Of a DNA stretch of 64,000 nucleotides, positions 43,001 to 53,191 are shown piece after piece. Every line of letters starts with the position of its first letter. Position 1 is the stretch's first letter. Source of the stretch: Eutreptiella sp. 'Long Island Sound 2002' (Eukaryota; Euglenozoa; Euglenophyceae; Eutreptiales; Eutreptiaceae); contig OZ038380.1 of the NCBI GenBank assembly GCA_964036045.1, positions 116,669,699-116,733,698 on the forward strand, written 5' to 3'. The notes beneath the pieces were generated by a model. That model searched no databases. It saw nothing but the letters and a program-made list of their open reading frames with translations, and was not told the origin of the DNA. The position numbers and the translations under genes were made by a program.

Positions 43001-45785
43001 GCCCCCGCCGGCCCGACTGCCGTCCTGAAGCCCCTACCCTCCCTTATCCACTTGCAGACCATGTGCGCTGGGATCAAATGACCAAACTCAGCCCCCACTA
43101 TGCACTTCCTCAGTGGAGGCCACCACCATCTCTTATGATATTCTTTGTACCCACATCCTCGGACAAGAGAAGCCAGATTTATCTGCCTATGCACGTCATG
43201 CAACGCATCGGACAGTGCTTTGTCAGAAAGTGAAGGTAACATTGTGCGTAAAACAGATGATGCACTCGGTGAGCATGCGTCAGGCCATCTGTCCCAGATG
43301 GTCAAGTCAGGCAGAGGGGTATTTGTGTCTGGGGGTTGGAAAGTGACCCCCTTCATTAAAAGGGCCAACTCCGGATCGGTCACTACGCGCGCTTCACACC
43401 AGTCATTAACGGGACCATGTGGTTCCCATTTCATCGGTATGCCATACAGGGTGTCCAGAAAGATGCGCGTAAATGTGATAAACGCCTCAAGCCTATGATT
43501 TGGAATACCACAATATGCAACGTACACATTATCCATAAACTTGCACATCAGAATAACCGGTTTCGCAGAGCAGGACGCTGGGGGAGGGGAACTATGAGGC
43601 AAGCAACCATCCATGTACTTAGTCTCATTCTACATTACCTTCTTGTGATTCAACAACGCAAAATGGGTGTTGAGTAGAGGGCGTGCACGCTTGGGGGCTG
43701 ACTGGATGATGTGGCCGAACCTGCCATGTGGGTGTGCATCCCACAGCTGCAGCATTTGCAGCTCGCAGGTTGTTCCCGCAATATCAACAAAACCAATTGT
43801 TTTATTCTGTGGGTCAAACCAGCCTTTCATACCATAAGACTCAAAAAACGTACTGATGCGTGGGGCAAGCGGTGGACGCTGGAACGTCAATTCAGGGCCT
43901 GCAGAAAACTGGAACGCCGGCAGTTTTTCTTTGCAATATTTCCTGGACACTTTTTTCATGTGTTTCTGCATACCTGTGGGGTTCATGATCTTGATCTCCT
44001 GTGCGATCGCGTAGAGGACCATCAGTTGTGCTGACAAAAAACCCCCGATGGGCACCCCCCTTTCTCCTTGTCGCATCAAGATTTGGTCGACGCAGAAGTA
44101 TGTGTTATGATACAGTTCCCAGACTACATACTTGTGAATTTGCTCGAAAGAAAGGACCGTGAAATCAGAATCTGCACTCTTGCCAATCCTATCCGTGTGT
44201 CTGTCATTTGCGCTCGCAATGCTGAACCACAGTTCTGTCCGGTTTACATCAAGCTGTAAAATGTGATCTTTCACACTTTTGAGGGCCATGATGGCCGCGT
44301 CCTTAGGGATTTCCCAATAACAGTTGTCCATGTCTCTTTCCCTCACTACCACCGGACCCACGTCCTTATTCAGGACATGCATAGCCATGAACATGTCGCG
44401 CACTCCCATTAACGATGGAAGAGACATGTAAGGGAACAATGCAGTGACAGATTTAATCATCAGTGTCAAACACCTGCCTACAGCGCGGGCCAAAGGCTTC
44501 AGTGGGTGGTGCGCAAAAGAAATGACATTCCGCCACAAGAAGCAATTTATCAGCTCTTCAAGCTTCCATTTTGGCAACCCAAAAATAGACGGGGCAGCGC
44601 ATACCCTCTTTGGGGGTTCCAACCCCAGCAGTTCCGGGAATGGGACAACGTCCCAGAGCTCAGTGGGGATGCAATGCTTGGCAACAAATAGGGTGCGGTA
44701 CTGTGGGTTAAGCAGTGCTTTATGGAGAAAACCCACCTCATGTCCTAAACTCAGTACCCCGTGTGCGCTAGCAGATTTCAGGATGAGGGAGAGAGCAAAA
44801 GCCTGACACTGCCAGCTTGAATCGCTGACTCCAATCAGATCAAATTCCTCGGCAAGTAGTATACCATGTTGGGGGTGGGACTCAAGTAACATGGAGCAAA
44901 AGGCTCCTAGGCGATGCAGTTTCTTATCCCACTGTGTTGCAACCAGTCCCCACGATCTAAGTTTTATGTTTGCCTGGTGCAGCGTATCAGAACCTGAGTG
45001 GGGATGCTCAGTTTCGTGGTCCTGTACATAAGCAAGTGACTTGTCGAAAGTGGTCTGCTGAATGGATGTGAATGCAGGGTGGGATTCATGCTCATGCGAC
45101 GGTAAATCTGGGTCGTTTGTATGGAGAATCGGTGCTACAGAGGTAGCAAATGTGTGCATGCACATGTCAAGCTGTGCTCGTGATGGGAGGGTGGTGTTTC
45201 GTGCATTCTGGGTAAACACCTTGTGGTCTGCGTGAAATGCTGCCCATTGCTCAGTGTTCCTCAGGACGATGTGATTCTGTTGTTCACCGCAAGGGATATT
45301 GAACAGTAGCTTTAGCTCAGCACAAGAACAGTTCTGTGTCTGTAAGGGAGGGTTTTCCAGCAGTTGTTTGCGTATCTGTTGTGGCTTCCTGGTAAACAGT
45401 GTCCCAACATTGAGGCCACGGAGGCGTACCAAGGTACCTTTCTCGGACTGTAGCTTCACAGCCATCTCTTCTGTTGTCTTTAATTGTGTATGCGTGCACC
45501 GCGTAGGCATTGGTGTACCTTCCTGGATTTTTGTGGTGTAACTGTAATACAGTCCACCAGCCATGCAGTGGGAGGTGACGGTAGTCTGCTGCTGCTGAGC
45601 AAGCGCGCAAACTCGGCTTTGAGAGCAAGCAGCAGGTTCCTATCGGGGATTGGTGTTCTGACTGGGATTCTACCAGGGACATATATTGAGTACCTGGACA
45701 ATAAATGGCCCTGTACCTTCAGAAACAATTTCCTCAACGGGGTTGACTTCAAGGGGCGCTTACACTCCAACAGTACAGTGAGCAA
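42967..45785 (-). CDS. PLE2 reverse transcriptase
   Basis: The coding signal starts in one frame (45785 to about 45530) and moves to the next, which runs from 45564 to a TAG at 43630. After that single TAG it continues in the same frame to 42967. Recognisable parts are the C-x-C-A-x-L-x7-C-x5-H motif near 45290-45330, the W-D-K-K segment, and RT motif A D-M-D-N-C-Y-W (44313-44333). Motif B is G-V-P-I-G-G-F-L-S-A-Q (about 44030-44075), and motif C is K-F-M-D-N-V-Y (43521-43544). The B to C distance is long (about 170 residues). Motif C reads M-D-N instead of the usual x-D-D. The TAG lies between B and C, so read-through, recoding or decay is needed to make a complete enzyme. Confidence 0.7.
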
Positions 45786-45835
45786 TTGGGGGACCGTGTA
45801 TTTTTTTGTGCAATGCAGTGCAATTAATCAATTAA

Positions 45836-48526
45836 TTAATTCATGATCTCAGACACCAACTGTTTAAGGGAAAACCCCGCTAACTTGGACTGAACCGCGA
45901 CGCCCAGAGTTTTGAGATTTTCTCGAAATTTTTGGTAGATGAAAGGTGGAGACGCTGGGAATGTCTTTTTTAGGTGTCCGTTTACCAGGTGAGCTATCTG
46001 TAATGTCGTCGAGTCGTCGATTTCGCAGTGTAATTTGGTCAAACTTTCAGACACTTAGAGGACCACTTTTTACCCCAACCCCACTAACTTGGACTGAGTT
46101 GTATGTAGACGCATTTGAATAACTTTGTGCCACTGTTTGCGTTCGAAGTGGTGTTTTTTGCATTGGACAGCTTGCAGTTGTCTAGTCATGTCGAAAACCT
46201 CGTTTGAGTTGTCTTTTGGTTGGTCCTGTGTTGTACTTGTTGGGGGTTTGTTCCCTTAAAGTGAAACTTTGGTCATTGGTCATGTACTCTGAGCATGCCA
46301 TGTCCTTGAGACATGATGGGTTGGATCTCGACATGTCCCATGTTTCGAGTTTAGAAGTTCGTTTTTGGGTGTTTGGCCACAGGGTGACGTACGTTTTATG
46401 GGTTTAACTCGTGGTTAGGGTCCCTTTCCATAGGTCACCAGTTCGTTGTTCGGCCGTTGGGGTGTTTGGACCAATTCTGCACATGTTGGTTGGGAGGGAG
46501 ATGTGCAATGGTGAAGATTGTTTGCTTTTGCCAGCAAAATGTGGCTTGCATCTGCCTGCACAAGGTAAGTCATGGTCATTCAACACGTTTCTAAGTGCTT
46601 TTGACGTTGACAACACAAGGCTGGCTTGGGGATGTGTTCTACTTATAGCATTTGTTGGTTGCCTATCATCAAGGGTGGCAAATTGGTGTGGTACAATGTT
46701 GTAGTGACCAACTTTTGCTCCAACTTTTGTGGCAAAACCACTAGAAGCAGAGAGAATACACATTATTTGTTGACATACGTTGTGGGTTGTGGAGTGGTCT
46801 CACAGCACTTGTGGTGCTTTAGTGCTTGGGTGGCACACTATGCGGCGGTGTTGGGGTGCTACAAACCACCTCTAGGGGTGTCACTCCACGACCCGTCATA
46901 GAGTACAAGTTAGTGTCAACCTATATTGGTCACCATTGCACTTCAATATCTCTGCATAACAGCTCACGGGGCTTTAACATCAACCTACAAGCTTTCCAAG
47001 CTATCCTTTCCTTATGCACCCAAACACTTTTTATTGTAGGATATAGCACTCTTGAGTTGGTATTCTACGCTGCCACTTTTCTACCCCCCCACTCTTGTGG
47101 TAAGATGTACTCTTGTGGTAAGGTGTGATATGGGGTGTTCTTTTTGTGTTCAAGAGGTCTTTGTAGCACCAAAAGGCACCGGTGACCAAGGAAGGCTCAC
47201 ACTAAGGCCCACACAAAAGTCCTTGGGGGTCTTGGAGTGGCACACTTTGGGAACAACAAACCACCTCAAAAAGTGGCCACTCCGAGCTACACCAACGACT
47301 ACAAACGAGTGCCAACCTTACTTGGTCACCATTTTTGTTTGATACCTTTCCTTGTTATGGAAAGGGGCGTCAATATGGAAAACAAGCTTTCCAAAGGTGC
47401 ACACTATCCTTACTTTGTGTTGCCAAACACTTGTTGCCACCAAGAAGTAGCCATTCAAAAGAGCATCACTTTTCTACCCCTCCACCCTTAGGCTAAGGTC
47501 TGACCATCCCTAGGGCCGTGACGGATACGGTGTGTTCTTTTTGTGTTAAGAAGGTCTTCCGAACTCAAAAAAGTTCTAAGGAAAACTCACCTTTGGGGCA
47601 AAGTTTTGGCCCAAGCACCTCTTTGGCCCCTCCCTTCACCATTAGGCTCAATGATGGAAATGGGCCAATGATTGTGCACAATGTGACCGAAAGTGGTCAA
47701 GTTTGTAACTCAACCGAGGTGCCCGAGGGGCCCAGGGGCCGTCAACAACCTCGGCGCATGGCTGGGAAAAGCCAGCAGCCGCCGGCTTCGGCCGGTGGCT
47801 TGGTTTTTTTTAAAAAATTTCGTCGGAGGGACCAAATCAATAAATGATATTTTCGGGCGACGTCGCAGGCGAACCAATGGTCCAATGGGTAAAGCCGGGA
47901 GTATTATGTGTAGGAGGGAGTTCTACGGCGGTTCGAATCCCGCCGACTCCCATTTTTTGCGTTTGGGGGGACTGGCGCGCAGTCAGATTTCGGCGCGCAT
48001 CGGCGCGCGCCAGTCCAACAGGCGGGGTAATCTAAGTCGCGGGGTTTTCCCTTAAGGTTTCCTATCGTATCGAGGTGAAAAGTTCCACTCAGCAACCAGT
48101 CCACTCTCTGCGGTCCTGCGTATGGCGTGACAGCATTGCAGCAAGGGGCAAGCAATTGTTCAACTTTGTTTTCAACGGAATCAAGTTCCGCAGGTGATGC
48201 ATCTTCCATGGGCAGCATATGGTAGTCTGGTGAGTGCCATGCATTGCAAGCACACGAGGTAACGAGGGGGTAGAGCCCAGGAATGGGTTAGCCTTTCTTT
48301 TTCGCACTTTTCCACAATGATATGCAGCACGGAGTGCTTTTGCCTTCTGGAAATGTCCTTTGAGGCGCTGCATGAATGCGCGTTTACGTTTCTTCGCTCT
48401 TGCGCCTACCTGACCTACGTATGTCCTGCATTTCCCCAGTAGGGCATATACAGAACAACTTGCGGTGAGCAGGCTCCTGGTAGAGTCGACTTTAGTGAGT
48501 CGTGCTGCACGCGTAAACGGGGGCAA
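45836..48526 (-). CDS. PLE2 GIY-YIG endonuclease, split by a DNA element
   Basis: The frame from 48526 carries C-S-V-Y-A-L-L-G-K-C then R-T-Y-V-G-Q-V-G, followed by an Arg-rich helix with R and H (about 48340-48460). That is the GIY-YIG nuclease signature. Coding is interrupted at 48055 by the TTAA-bounded element. When that element and one TTAA are removed, the frame continues for ten codons to TAA at 45836, so the insertion is exact and recent. Upstream, the frame must be joined to the preceding ORF (48415-48929) by a one-base shift within their 110-base overlap. The nuclease would nick DNA for target-primed reverse transcription. Confidence 0.65.
45864..48055. mobile_element. TTAA-flanked nonautonomous DNA element, 2.18 kb
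   Basis: The ends are TTAA-GGGAAAACCCCGC and its exact complement GCGGGGTTTTCCC-TTAA (45864-45880 and 48039-48055). A subterminal copy of ACTTGGACTGA lies at 45885 and again near 46085. No transposase frame is present. The inside contains two or three diverged copies of a module with GGTGTTCTTTTTGTGTT (about 47135 and 47530) and a tRNA-like gene near the right end. A TTAA duplication is the hallmark of piggyBac-type transposition, and a piggyBac-like C-terminus is present at 34.7-35.3 kb. Whether that gene drives this element is inference. Confidence 0.7.
47878..47958 (+). ncRNA. tRNA-like RNA polymerase III unit
   Basis: TGGTCCAATGG (47878-47888) fits the A box consensus TRGYNNANNGG and GGTTCGAATCC (47930-47940) is a perfect B box. 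A T6 terminator follows at 47953-47958. The T arm GGCGG-TTCGAAT-CCCGCC and a stem GGGAGT (47897-47902) with ACTCCC (47946-47951) can form. A normal cloverleaf cannot be drawn, because the acceptor partner lies after the A box and no standard anticodon loop is found. It is therefore a degenerate tRNA or a tRNA-derived SINE head inside the TTAA element. Confidence 0.5.
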
Positions 48527-49929
48527 GGGCAGTTGATGAGCATGTCAATAGTGGCCCGGTAGTTCAAGTCCAGCTGGATCCAGTCTGCAGGTTTCAATCC
48601 TTTTTTCATCAAAATGTGTTTACGTTTTTGAGCCATCTCGTCCCACGATGACCAAAATTTCTTCAGTCTTGCAGCATGGGACAGAAAGGGAGTATGGTCA
48701 TGGGGGAGTGGGAACCAACAGGAAGACCTGGCGGATGGATGCAGATTTTTATACCTAGACAGGCGTGTTTTACACAGCTTGGACAATCCATACTGGTATG
48801 CAGTTGTACTGATCTGTGCACCTACATGGTCATCCCCTTGCTTGATCAACACCAGTTCCCATAGACCCTCAAGTCGCTGCCATTCAGGGTGTGTGGTGTG
48901 GTGCATGGATCGGACCATCATGGAATTCTAGATAGCGCATAAGTGTGTGCGGTGCTTTTCTTCGTACTGACTCACCCACTCGTTCATGACACGGCAATGT
49001 GCTCTGCTATACAACAGTACCACAGTAAATGGTGGTTTGCCGGCAGGGACACGGAACTTTAAATTTTTATCAAGCAGAGACAGGACCTTCATCAGTGTTT
49101 GTTTGTGGACACCATCGGGTCGCAGTAACTTTGTCTGCGGGTTTGAGTGCAGCGCAAACACATCTTCTAAGGGAAGGAGAGTGGACCCGAAAGGGGTGCA
49201 ATAAGGTGAGGCGGGCACGTATGCCATGCCCGGCGGGGTTGTCAGGGCAGAGATACCAATAGCAATGTCGCAGCGTAGCACTTGCACCAGGAATTCTTCA
49301 AACCCACCAGTAAGTGGATAGCGCAGTGGTGTCTTCTCGGGGAGGAACTTATCAAGTAAGCATGCCTCTTGGTAGAAGGAAAGAAAATCGTCATGGTGAA
49401 CATATGACCAGTTGGTAAAATTGTTGCACAGTGCAGATGTAACCCAGAGTCTTCTAAAAACTGTGGAAGATCGTATGGTCATGAACAATTTTCTGCATCG
49501 CTGTGGCCAATGCTCTGGCGGTTTCCTCCAAGCGAAGGAGACATTATCATGGGTCTGCGAGTAGGAAGGGAGTTTATACACGAAAGGCATCTGCGGTGAT
49601 TGGGACGGAAATGGATGGCTGTGATCACTTTCACCAGTGTTGCTCGAAGAACCGGAACTCCAAGACAATCTTCGGTGCGCGGGAGACAGAGATGTGTCAC
49701 TCGCCACGCTCTGGTGATTTTGAGACGATTTTGGAGAGAGCGGTGTTGATGCTAAGTCACACAACTTCGGACATTGGTCTTTATGTTGGATCTCTTCACG
49801 CAAATGGAACAAATGTTGGCGCATATCTTTGAGAACTTTTCGTTGTTGGCGGTAGATATCCCACTGGGCCTCCATTACTTGCCTCACGTGAGTGGGCAGG
49901 GCACGGGCAATGTGGGACGGAAGCGGCAT
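48415..49929 (-). CDS. PLE2 N-terminal ORF, interrupted by one TAG
   Basis: A 333-codon frame from ATG 49929 ends in TAG at 48928. The same frame continues directly (N-S-M-M-V-R) for another 170 codons to 48415. It has a Ser-rich region near the start, then a helical domain with many Trp/Phe/Leu. The part after the TAG contains W-I-Q-L-D-L-N-Y-R-A-T-I-D-M-L, which runs into the endonuclease frame. PLE1 has a comparable layout. No enzymatic motif is seen. Because the sequence on both sides of the TAG is equally protein-like, I treat it as one ORF. Confidence 0.5.
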
Positions 49930-49941
49930 CTAGTTTGCTAG

Positions 49942-51003
49942 TTAAAGCTCGGGATCACCCCTTCGGCGTTTTTGTGGAGAAACCAAATCTTGTAGAGACT
50001 TAAGAGCAGCTTGGGCTGTACCAAACACAGCTTGCAGGTGGACGTCCACACCCATGTTTTCTTTCCATGGTGGCAGGGACCATTTGACCTTCGCCGGCTT
50101 GTTTTCAGCAGGTCCCACAACGACGCAGCCTTCCTTTGTTGAGTGGCACGCATCTTGTACAGCGCAGACGACAGAATTCTCATCAAACAGCCGGGGTTGC
50201 ATTTTTTCTTGCTTCGCAACGTCTTTTTTCAGCGCCACGAACAACCCATCATCATAAATTTGGCCTATGACCCAGATGAGTTCTGCTTTACCACGTAGGT
50301 TCAGAATTTGGGCCGCACCCTGTGGGTATCGTGCACAGGCTTCTGCTCGTAGTTCGTCAACCTTCAACTCTCCGGCACTGATGGGTTCACCGTTATCATC
50401 TGTCCATTTTTGCTTTTGACTGTGGGACTCAGGGTCACTGTCATCGTCATAGAGATCACGGTCCATGGGGTCTTCATCACTGTCACTACATGGCAGGGCA
50501 GACTCCAGTACGCTTACATCAACTCCATTTTGGCGTGCCATTATCATCATAAGTTTCCGGGACGCAGATAGCTTGTCATCCAGGCTGCTAACCTTGTTGT
50601 CCAAGCTGGTGAGTCGGGAATCTACTATTCTTCCATTCCGTCGTGAATTGCGAGCCCAGCGATCTTTGTGACGCTTGTTTATCTCCTCTAACACCGCGTG
50701 CTCGTGGATCTGTGTAGCTGGCACTTCATCGGGAGTGATGATGTCCTTACCTGCGATGTACGTTCCAATTTTGTCTTTGGGGATCCACGGATCGAGTCCT
50801 GTTTTTAGAGAGATTACAATTCCCATGCCGCGCTTCTGACCAATGCTACTGAGGTCCCAGCCGGACAGGTCCACACCAACGTCCTTTGCCACCTCTTGGT
50901 ATGGACGGATTTCACCAAACTCATCCTCTGCCACACGACGCACACACCATGCCATTTCTTTCCAAGGTTGTACCTTTTCTCCACGTCTGCAAACAGCGGC
51001 CAT
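49942..51003 (-). CDS. PLE2 ORF of 353 codons with coiled coil
   Basis: The frame overlaps the end of the zinc-knuckle ORF and ends in TAA 13 bases before the next ORF opens in the same frame. The middle has V-D-S-R-L-T-S-L-D-N-K-V-S-S-L-D-D-K-L (coiled coil), then an Asp-rich acidic patch and a C-terminal basic end (Q-K-R-R-R). It resembles gag-like nucleic-acid packaging proteins by composition and position only. Confidence 0.5.
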   Translation of the reverse strand: MAAVCRRGEKVQPWKEMAWCVRRVAEDEFGEIRPYQEVAKDVGVDLSGWDLSSIGQKRGMGIVISLKTGLDPWIPKDKIGTYIAGKDIITPDEVPATQIHEHAVLEEINKRHKDRWARNSRRNGRIVDSRLTSLDNKVSSLDDKLSASRKLMMIMARQNGVDVSVLESALPCSDSDEDPMDRDLYDDDSDPESHSQKQKWTDDNGEPISAGELKVDELRAEACARYPQGAAQILNLRGKAELIWVIGQIYDDGLFVALKKDVAKQEKMQPRLFDENSVVCAVQDACHSTKEGCVVVGPAENKPAKVKWSLPPWKENMGVDVHLQAVFGTAQAALKSLQDLVSPQKRRRGDPEL

Positions 51004-51299
51004 GTGAGATCATGGTCAGAACCGGTGTGTCTGTATGTGTGACAAAAATAGCAAGTACCAACCCGTGCCCATGCTTGCTTCCCGGGTGATGTTCCGCCGT
51101 CTCTTCCTTTGCCACCACCACGACCACGGCCGTGGCTTCTGTTCCATTGCGCCTCTGACTCTGATCGTTCCGGGTGACGTCGCTCATTTCTGTTGAAGCA
51201 AGCAGACAGTTGGCTAGCCATCTTTGATCCCAGGCGATCGATCTGTGTGTCAGAGATACTCACGGATGCAGCAGACGACTCTGACGGAGGGCTGAGCAT
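50814..51299 (-). CDS. PLE2 zinc-knuckle ORF
   Basis: A Ser-rich N-terminus is followed by an Arg/Gly-rich stretch (H-G-R-G-R-G-G-G-K-G-R) and a C-x2-C-x4-H-x4-H zinc knuckle (near 51020-51060). After that the coding character moves to the overlapping 353-codon frame, so the last 50 codons here may be a shadow. RGG-type plus zinc knuckle suggests RNA binding by the element's ribonucleoprotein. Confidence 0.5.
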   Translation of the reverse strand: MLSPPSESSAASVSISDTQIDRLGSKMASQLSACFNRNERRHPERSESEAQWNRSHGRGRGGGKGRDGGTSPGKQAWARVGTCYFCHTYRHTGSDHDLTWPLFADVEKRYNLGKKWHGVCVVWQRMSLVKSVHTKRWQRTLVWTCPAGTSVALVRSAAWEL

Positions 51300-51380
51300 A
51301 TTGATCTTGGCGAGTCTTGCGGCGCGCTAAAGCAGCGGGATTGACACACGTTTCTGTGAGTACGTGTGTCTCGATAAACC

Positions 51381-51973
51381 GTTCAAATACAATGCAGGCA
51401 CACGAGCACTGGATCTTCAGTGTATCAAAGGCAGAGCCCGCACACAGGTGATGCCAGACAAAACCTGTCAGTGTATGTAGAATAGCGTTCACTGGCACAC
51501 TTTGGCTTTCACACAAAACTCAAGCGAAATTGTGCCTACTTCACAGTTTGGACCACCGCAGCACGCACTGCGGGCATACAACACATCCTCAGCTATCTTA
51601 CATGAAGACCACCAAAGATCAGCAACAAACAGGCAAAATTCAGGACGGCTGGAAATTCAGCACTCCGGAAGTTGGGCTTTTTCGTAGTCAGAAAATCAAA
51701 ACTTGAACAACAGTAACATTTCCGTTGAAAGAAGATTGGAACACCAACAGATACAGAACTTCACTTCCTGATCCCACCTTTGAACAGGCGATTCAGGAAG
51801 CGGCGGGTTCTGGTCAGCGACGCAGGTCGCGCGTGCGCCTCAGCACCAGCACCACTGAGCGTAGCAATCAATAGGGGCAGGACAGCATTCCTGCACTTCA
51901 CCAGCAATGATTAGCAAACCAAAACAAACCAAAAAACTCTCAGGACGGCTGGAGGGCCGGTGCGAGGGGCGCA
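51381..51973 (-). repeat. PLE2 pseudo-LTR at the 5' end of the element
   Basis: It is equal in length to the other copy and starts with the same GTTCAAATAC. The hairpin partner sequence that follows the left copy is absent here; the flank reads CCCACACACAGG. Confidence 0.85.
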
Positions 51974-52036
51974 CCCACACACAGGTGCTAAGGTCATTCA
52001 AACGTGAGGACGATGCCTTCCTCAATATATTTGTTA

Positions 52037-52300
52037 TTATATTGTTATTATGTATCTTAATATGTTTGCGGTGAGCAACATGCTAGCATATTGTGGCAAT
52101 GCACTAGCAACTTGCTCGCGGATGTATGCAGGCATTACAGTATTCTTCGGTTCGTATGGTTGGTACTTGTTGGTTGAGCCCTTGCCTTTCTTCACGAGAA
52201 AGCATTCGCTAGACGGGTGGCCCACTTCCTTTTTGTGGTGGATGCAATAATATTTCGCCGATCCGTTCTCCCATGTCCCAACCGGCTTATGGCTACCCAC
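52037..52300 (-). CDS. gag-type zinc-knuckle fragment
   Basis: The frame contains Y-Y-C-I-H-H-K-K-E-V-G-H-P-S-S-E-C, i.e. C-x2-H-x5-H-x4-C. This is close to the C-x2-H-x4-G-H-x3-E-C knuckle found in retrotransposon gag proteins. A Lys-rich stretch and a short C-terminus follow, ending in TAA. The neighbouring frame upstream (to about 52419) is Gln/Leu-rich and may be the earlier part. It lies just outside PLE2 and may belong to the element or gene that PLE2 entered. Confidence 0.4.
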   Translation of the reverse strand: MGSHKPVGTWENGSAKYYCIHHKKEVGHPSSECFLVKKGKGSTNKYQPYEPKNTVMPAYIREQVASALPQYASMLLTANILRYIITI

Positions 52301-53191
52301 GTCGCTTCCGGCATTAGAAGCCGTTGAAGATGTTGTTGATTGGTTTGGACAATGACGAGCAAAATGTTCAACATGCGCGAGAGTGTGACGTAGTTAAGCA
52401 GCACGCAAATATTTGTCAACCTTGTTCTTATTGTAAGAGTTGTTGTCCTACGAGCATCCGGCTGTATTTTGGATGTGATATCGAACGTCTTGCAGCCGTT
52501 GGCGGTGATTCAGCAACACTGACAATACGAGCAATAACAAAAGACTTGATCACATGCACCACCCTGTAATGTAAGACCGGTAGCAAATAGCTCAAGCAGC
52601 ACATTGCCTTTCCGTTTTCATGTACACACTGGTTCGGGGTTTCTGTCTCTTGCCTGCCTTAGGTGCTCGCTGTTAGAACATCTCATGTGTGCGTGTGTGT
52701 TGGGATGTGTTCTACGGGCACCAGAAATTCTGAAGAAACAGAACTTGGACATCAAATTCTGGAGTTCAGTCTCAAGTCTCACTTTTGAACAGGCAATTCC
52801 GGGACTTGCGGATTTCAATATACCAGGGTGCATAAATGTGCCAGCACATGCACTCGACAATGTGCCGGCACATTCTCACCAAAATTCAAAATCCCAATTT
52901 TACCAAACAAAGTCAAAATGGAGGACTATATCAGTTGATTGACCCATTTCTCACCTGTGTAGAGGGACATGCAAGGTACTGGCAATGGGGTGGCATAAAT
53001 TGTGACTAAAACTCAAAATCCCAATTTGAACAACAAAAGTCAAAAAAGGGAAACCAATTCGAAACTTGTTAGACTTTGATAACCACTTCCAAATGAGAAC
53101 CTGCAAAGCACCAAAGAACCATGGGCAGGGCATGACAAGGGAATGCAGGGCAGAGAAACCACAATGTCTCAAAGTCTGAAAGGGTCTCACC
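52301..53191. other. No clear gene; fragment similar to the PLE2 pseudo-LTR
   Basis: 52775-52810 (CACTTTTGAACAGGCAATTCCGG) repeats a piece of the pseudo-LTR, so an old solo or tandem remnant is likely. CACAC and GTGTG tracts and AAAATCCCAATTT repeats (52885 and 53010) occur. Short frames on both strands lack coding character. Confidence 0.45.

Larger units (their letters stand above)
42408..51973 (-). mobile_element. Penelope-like retroelement PLE2 with N-terminal endonuclease
   Basis: Two 593-bp direct repeats (42408-43000 and 51381-51973), about 95 percent identical by eye, bound the element. Inside, minus-strand frames follow in the order zinc-knuckle ORF, 353-codon ORF, 333-codon ORF, GIY-YIG endonuclease, reverse transcriptase. 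Direct pseudo-LTRs and the GIY-YIG plus RT pair are hallmarks of Penelope-like elements, and endonuclease before RT marks the Chlamys/Naiad-type permuted clade. A TTAA-flanked DNA element (45868-48051) interrupts it. Several in-frame TAG codons and one frame change in the endonuclease region mean the copy is either decayed or read in an unusual way. Few differences between the pseudo-LTRs indicate a fairly recent insertion. Confidence 0.75.

Noticed and set aside
45868-48051. A host gene between the endonuclease and RT of PLE2
   Set aside because: No frame has coding character; the segment has perfect inverted ends and TTAA borders, so it is an insertion.
42967-51299. LTR retrotransposon (Ty3 or Copia type) instead of a Penelope element
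   Set aside because: The direct repeats look like LTRs and a zinc knuckle is present, but there is no protease, RNase H or integrase, while a GIY-YIG nuclease is.
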